A stretch of 11,134 nucleotides of DNA from an uncultured Bacteroidales bacterium (GTDB lineage: Bacteria; Bacteroidota; Bacteroidia; Bacteroidales; UBA932), in NCBI GenBank assembly GCA_902488725.1, contig CABTXO010000026.1, positions 1 through 11,134 on the forward strand, in the 5' to 3' direction. The position numbers and the translations under genes were made by a program. This document shows, piece after piece, positions 7,510-11,134 of the stretch. The first letter of the stretch is position 1, and the number at the start of each line of letters is the position of its first letter. Under the pieces are notes generated by a model that worked only from the letters and a program-made list of their open reading frames with translations, made no database searches and was not told the DNA's origin.

Positions 7510-9333
7510 ATGAAAGCCAAAAAATTTCTTCTGATGCTCGTCTGCTTCGCTTCCGCAGTTTCCTGCGCGAAGTTCCTGGACATGTCCCCGGACGAGAATC
7601 TCACGATCCCCGACGTCTTTCAGAACCGCATCTACACGCGGGACTTCCTGACGAACGTCTATTCCTATCTGCCGTACCACGCCGACATGAATGTGGACAA
7701 CCCCTTCGTCGGCGCGAGCGACGAGATGGAAGTGGCCTTCGGTGGCCATCCGTCCCACCAGATCAGCGACGGGTCTTGGAATCCGAGCACGATTTCGCTG
7801 TTTTCGATGTGGGCGGAAAGCTATGTCGCCATCCGCAAGGTCAACATATTCCTGGAAAATGTCGAGAACAGCCCGTTGAAGGCGGATGAGATGCGGCACT
7901 GGACCGGGGAAGCCTACTTCCTCCGCGCCTGGTTCCATTTCATGATCTTTCGCTGCTACGGTCCCATCCCGATCATCGACCATTCCCTCAGTACCGAAGA
8001 AGACATGCTGGCCATCCACCGGGCGCCGGCGGACGAAGTCGTCGCCTTCATCGTGGCGGACTGCGACCGTGCCGCGGAATATCTCTCCGACATGACCAAG
8101 CAGCCTTCCACGGACACCGGGCGGGCGACCAAGGTTGCGGCGTTGGGACTCAAGACCCGCGCCCTGCTCTACCTGGCTTCGCCGCTGTACAACGGCAATC
8201 CCGAGCAGGCAGCTTTGAAGGATCCCGACGGAACCCAGCTGATTTCCCAGACCTATGATGCCCAGAAATGGAAAGCAGCCTTCGACGCCGCCATCGACTG
8301 CATCCGCCAGTCGGAAGCGGCCGGGTACGGTCTGTACGACAAGTATCCCGAGGATCCGGTCAAGAACTACCAGAACATCTTCAACGACAACTGGAACAAG
8401 GAAATTCTCTGGGCCCGGAACATCGGAACGGCCGACCACTGGCTGAACTGCTCCGACCCCACTTCCTTCGGCTGTTTCGCAATTTTCGATCCGGTCCAGG
8501 AACTGGTGGATGCCTACGAGATGGAAGACGGTTCCCGTCCCATCACCGGCTACACCAACAACGGCCTGAATCCGATCATCAATCCCGAGTCGGGCTACCG
8601 GGAAGACGGATTTGCGACGGATTCCTACAAGGGGAGATGGAACGTGGGCGTAAGCAACATGTACGCTCACCGCGAGCCGCGGTTCTATGCTTCCATCAAT
8701 TTCGCCGGAGAAGAGTGGAAGACCACCCGCGAGAGCAACTGGACCAAGCCGCACTACAACGAGTTCTGGTTCAAGGGGGCGGACGGCAAGAACAACGCCG
8801 GCTCCGACTACTGCAAGACCGGCTACCTGATGAAGAAGCTGCACTATCCGAACCGCATCCCTTGGCAGTACACTCCGCTCATGATGTACGTGTACATCCG
8901 GCTGGGCGAAATCTACCTGAACGCGGCGGAAGCGGCCAATGAATACGGCGGCTCCGCGGAGGCATATTCCTACATCAACGCCATCCGCAACCGGGCGGGC
9001 CTGCCGAATCTTCCCGAGGGCCTGAGCAAAGAGCAGATGCGTGAACGGATCCGGCACGAACGCCGGGTGGAGCTCGCCTTCGAGACCCATCGCTTCTTCG
9101 ATGTCCGCCGCTGGCTCATCGGCCCTGAAACCCAGGGTGTTCCGATCCACTCGATGAACATCTGGGAGGGCGAGAACCAGCAGGATCCGGCCTTCTACAA
9201 GCGCATCAAGGTCGAGGACCGCGTGTTCGAATCCCCGAAACACTATTTCTTCCCCATCGCCCAGGGAGAAATCGACAAGCACCAGGACAGAGGCCTCGTG
9301 CAGAATCTGGGCTGGACGACCATCAACGAATAA
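7510..9333 (+). CDS. SusD-like glycan-binding lipoprotein, second tandem copy
   Basis: This 607-residue protein is a second SusD/RagB lipoprotein. Its signal peptide ends in the lipobox AVS|C19, and from [14 protein letters not shown] onward it aligns with the preceding SusD almost without gaps, apart from a few residues missing near position 65 and around the LKDPDG segment. The same SusD landmarks are present: [26 protein letters not shown] and [19 protein letters not shown]. The ATG at 7510 lies 2 bp after the stop of the first copy, so translation is probably coupled. An in-frame ATG at 7483 inside the upstream gene would put extra residues before the signal peptide and is rejected. Having two SusDs behind one SusC suggests either redundancy or alternative lids with different ligand surfaces. 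No frameshift or internal stop is seen, so both copies appear functional. Confidence 0.95.
   Translation: MKAKKFLLMLVCFASAVSCAKFLDMSPDENLTIPDVFQNRIYTRDFLTNVYSYLPYHADMNVDNPFVGASDEMEVAFGGHPSHQISDGSWNPSTISLFSMWAESYVAIRKVNIFLENVENSPLKADEMRHWTGEAYFLRAWFHFMIFRCYGPIPIIDHSLSTEEDMLAIHRAPADEVVAFIVADCDRAAEYLSDMTKQPSTDTGRATKVAALGLKTRALLYLASPLYNGNPEQAALKDPDGTQLISQTYDAQKWKAAFDAAIDCIRQSEAAGYGLYDKYPEDPVKNYQNIFNDNWNKEILWARNIGTADHWLNCSDPTSFGCFAIFDPVQELVDAYEMEDGSRPITGYTNNGLNPIINPESGYREDGFATDSYKGRWNVGVSNMYAHREPRFYASINFAGEEWKTTRESNWTKPHYNEFWFKGADGKNNAGSDYCKTGYLMKKLHYPNRIPWQYTPLMMYVYIRLGEIYLNAAEAANEYGGSAEAYSYINAIRNRAGLPNLPEGLSKEQMRERIRHERRVELAFETHRFFDVRRWLIGPETQGVPIHSMNIWEGENQQDPAFYKRIKVEDRVFESPKHYFFPIAQGEIDKHQDRGLVQNLGWTTINE
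8359..8405 (+). repeat. 47-bp exact direct repeat between the two susD genes (copy 2)
   Basis: Identical to 6530-6576. Flanking codons differ at silent and non-silent positions, so the conserved tract has visible edges. Confidence 0.85.
8781..8846 (+). repeat. 66-bp direct repeat with one mismatch between the susD genes (copy 2)
   Basis: Partner of 6952-7017 at an offset of 1829 bp. Only the third base of the aspartate codon before YCKTGY differs. Confidence 0.85.
9176..9212 (+). repeat. 37-bp exact direct repeat between the two susD genes (copy 2)
   Basis: Identical to 7347-7383 at the same 1829-bp offset as the other tracts, near the 3' end of the second susD. Confidence 0.85.
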
Positions 9334-9349
9334 CAAAAAAATAAGCAAT

Positions 9350-11128
9350 ATGAAAAGTATGAATCATCCTAGAATCGGAATCCGTCCCATCATCGACGGC
9401 CGCCGCGGCGGGATCCGTGAATCGCTCGAAGAGATGACCATGGGCATGGCCCGTCTGGTGGCCGACCTGTACGCGCAGGAGCTGCGCTACAGCGACGGCG
9501 CCCCGGTCAAATGCGTGATCGCAGACACCAGCATCGGCGGCGTGGCGGAAGCCGCGGCCGCAGCCGACAAGTTCAAGAACAACAACGTGGGCGCGGTGAT
9601 TTCGGTGACCCCCTGCTGGTGCTACGGCTCCGAGACCATGGACATGGACCCCCTCATGCCGAAGGCGGTCTGGGGCTTCAACAAGACCGAGCGCCCCGGC
9701 GCAGTGTACCTCGCCGCGGTGCTGGCGGCCCACAACCAGAAGGGCCTGCCGGCGTTCGGCATCTACGGCCGCGACGTCCAGGACAAGGACGACGACACGA
9801 TCACCCCGGACGTGCGCGAAAAGCTGCTGCTCTGGGGACGGGCCGCGGTCGCGACCATGCAGATGCGCGGCAAGTCCTACCTCTCCATCGGCTCCGTGTC
9901 GATGGGCATCGCCGGCTCCACCCCCGTCCCGGACTTCTTCCAGGACTACCTGGGCATGCGCAATGAATATGTGGACTGCTCCGAGATCGAGCGCCGCGTC
10001 CGCCTGGGCATCTACGACCCGGAGGAATTCAAGAAGGCCATGCAGTGGGTCGAGGATAAGTGCAAGCCGCGCGAGGGCCGGGACCACAACCGCGAGGATC
10101 TGCGGTACGACCGCGCCAACCTGGACCGCGTCTGGGAGTACATCGTCAAGATGACCATGATCTTCCGCGACCTCATGGAGGGCAACCGGAAGCTCACCGA
10201 GATGGGCTTCGCGGAGGAGGGCTGCGGCCACAACGCCATCGTGGGCGGCTTCCAGGGACAGCGCCAGTGGACGGACTTCATGCCCGACGGCGACTTCTCC
10301 GAAGCCATCCTGAACAGCTCCTTCGACTGGAACGGCATCCGGGCCCCCTTCCCCTTCGCGACCGAGAACGACACCCTCAACGGCATCACCATGCTGTTCC
10401 TGCACCTGCTGACCAACCGCGCGCAGATTTTCGCCGACGTCCGGACCTACTGGTCTCCGGAGGCGGTGGAGCGGACCACGGGCTACAAGCTCCAGGGCCA
10501 GGCCGCCCAGGGCTTCATCCACCTGCTCAACTCGGGCTCCACGACGCTCGACGCCACGGGACGGATGGAGAACGGGAAGGGCGAGCCGGTCATGAAACCC
10601 TTCTGGGAGATTTCCGAGCAGGACGTGGAAGCCTGCCTCGCCAACACGCAGTGGATGCCGGCGGACCGCCAGTACTTCCGCGGCGGCGGCATGTCCTCGC
10701 ACTTCGTCTCCCGGGGCGGAATGCCCCTCACGATGTGCCGGCTCAACCTGATCAAGGGCCAGGGCCCCGTGCTGCAGATCGCCGAAGGATGGTCCGTGGA
10801 ACTCCCCGAGGAGGTCTTCGGCAAGATCGACGGGCGGACGGATCCCACCTGGCCGACGGTGCTCTTCGCGCCGCGCATCACCGGGAAGGGCGCCTTCCGC
10901 GACGTCTATTCGGTGATGAACAAGTGGGGTGCGAACCACGGCGCCATCAGCTACGGCCACGTGGGCGCCGAGATGATCACCCTCGCCTCCATGCTCCGGA
11001 TTCCGGTCTGCATGCACAACGTCGGGGAGGAGCGCATCTTCCGGCCTTCCGCCTGGGATGCGTTCGGGATGGACGGCGAAGGCAGCGACTACCGCGCCTG
11101 CGCCAACTACGGACCGATCTACAAATAG
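9350..11128 (+). CDS. fucI: L-fucose isomerase (also acts on D-arabinose in known members)
   Basis: This 592-residue protein is a full-length match to FucI (E. coli protein about 591 residues). It catalyses the cytoplasmic, metal-dependent aldose-ketose step L-fucose to L-fuculose; known FucI enzymes also convert D-arabinose to D-ribulose. Landmarks are [10 protein letters not shown] (9-18), [16 protein letters not shown] (86-101), [16 protein letters not shown] (175-190), FQGQRQWTD (301-309), [10 protein letters not shown] (320-329) and [18 protein letters not shown] (469-486). The Mn-binding residues align as E339, D363 and H530, offset by two from E. coli E337, D361 and H528, so the active site is intact. 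There is no signal peptide. The start is 16 bp after the second susD stop, across an A-rich spacer, with no promoter or terminator seen, so it belongs to the sus operon. M4 at 9359 is a possible alternative start. The gene looks more GC-rich than its neighbours. Kinase and aldolase genes are not in the window; the sequence ends 6 bp after this stop. Confidence 0.95.
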   Translation: MKSMNHPRIGIRPIIDGRRGGIRESLEEMTMGMARLVADLYAQELRYSDGAPVKCVIADTSIGGVAEAAAAADKFKNNNVGAVISVTPCWCYGSETMDMDPLMPKAVWGFNKTERPGAVYLAAVLAAHNQKGLPAFGIYGRDVQDKDDDTITPDVREKLLLWGRAAVATMQMRGKSYLSIGSVSMGIAGSTPVPDFFQDYLGMRNEYVDCSEIERRVRLGIYDPEEFKKAMQWVEDKCKPREGRDHNREDLRYDRANLDRVWEYIVKMTMIFRDLMEGNRKLTEMGFAEEGCGHNAIVGGFQGQRQWTDFMPDGDFSEAILNSSFDWNGIRAPFPFATENDTLNGITMLFLHLLTNRAQIFADVRTYWSPEAVERTTGYKLQGQAAQGFIHLLNSGSTTLDATGRMENGKGEPVMKPFWEISEQDVEACLANTQWMPADRQYFRGGGMSSHFVSRGGMPLTMCRLNLIKGQGPVLQIAEGWSVELPEEVFGKIDGRTDPTWPTVLFAPRITGKGAFRDVYSVMNKWGANHGAISYGHVGAEMITLASMLRIPVCMHNVGEERIFRPSAWDAFGMDGEGSDYRACANYGPIYK

Positions 11129-11134
11129 GCGTGC

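Noticed and set aside
1..11134. Mobile elements, CRISPR arrays, tRNA or rRNA genes
   Set aside because: I saw no transposase or integrase motifs, no regularly spaced repeats and no RNA gene signatures. The only repeats are those between the susD paralogues.

Overview
The window is part of a polysaccharide utilisation locus (PUL) from a member of the Bacteroidota, most likely a fairly GC-rich Bacteroidales species. The evidence is a SusC/SusD outer-membrane glycan importer, intergenic DNA with Bacteroides-type promoter elements (TTG or TTTG near -33, TAnnTTTG near -7), no Shine-Dalgarno sequences, and a Bacteroidota-type LacI regulator. I cannot assign a genus from sequence alone.

There are two divergent transcription units. 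Leftward from about 2315 run a LacI-family regulator, then a secreted DUF2961/GH172 glycoside hydrolase, then the first 15 codons of another probably exported protein cut by the window edge. Rightward from the 243-bp divergent intergenic region run a SusC-like TonB-dependent transporter, two tandem SusD-like lipoproteins that are close paralogues, and a complete L-fucose/D-arabinose isomerase (FucI). Gaps in the rightward unit are 13, 2 and 16 bp, so it reads as one operon. No gene-free stretch exceeds 300 bp.

In the inferred model, SusC and one or both SusDs capture and import an oligosaccharide. The periplasmic GH172 enzyme and unseen enzymes beyond the left edge release monosaccharide, and FucI isomerises it in the cytoplasm. 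The LacI-type protein would sense a sugar and control both units, probably at a perfect 12-bp palindrome with a central CG (2491-2502) upstream of susC.

The most interesting points are: (1) GH172 with FucI. Known GH172 enzymes include D-arabinofuranosidases and FucI-family enzymes also isomerise D-arabinose, so a D-arabinose-containing glycan is a reasonable alternative to L-fucose; (2) two SusD paralogues behind one SusC, with near-identical DNA tracts inside otherwise diverged genes; (3) control by a divergent LacI protein with a visible operator candidate, and a SusC without the STN signalling domain. All families are known; only their combination and substrate may be new.
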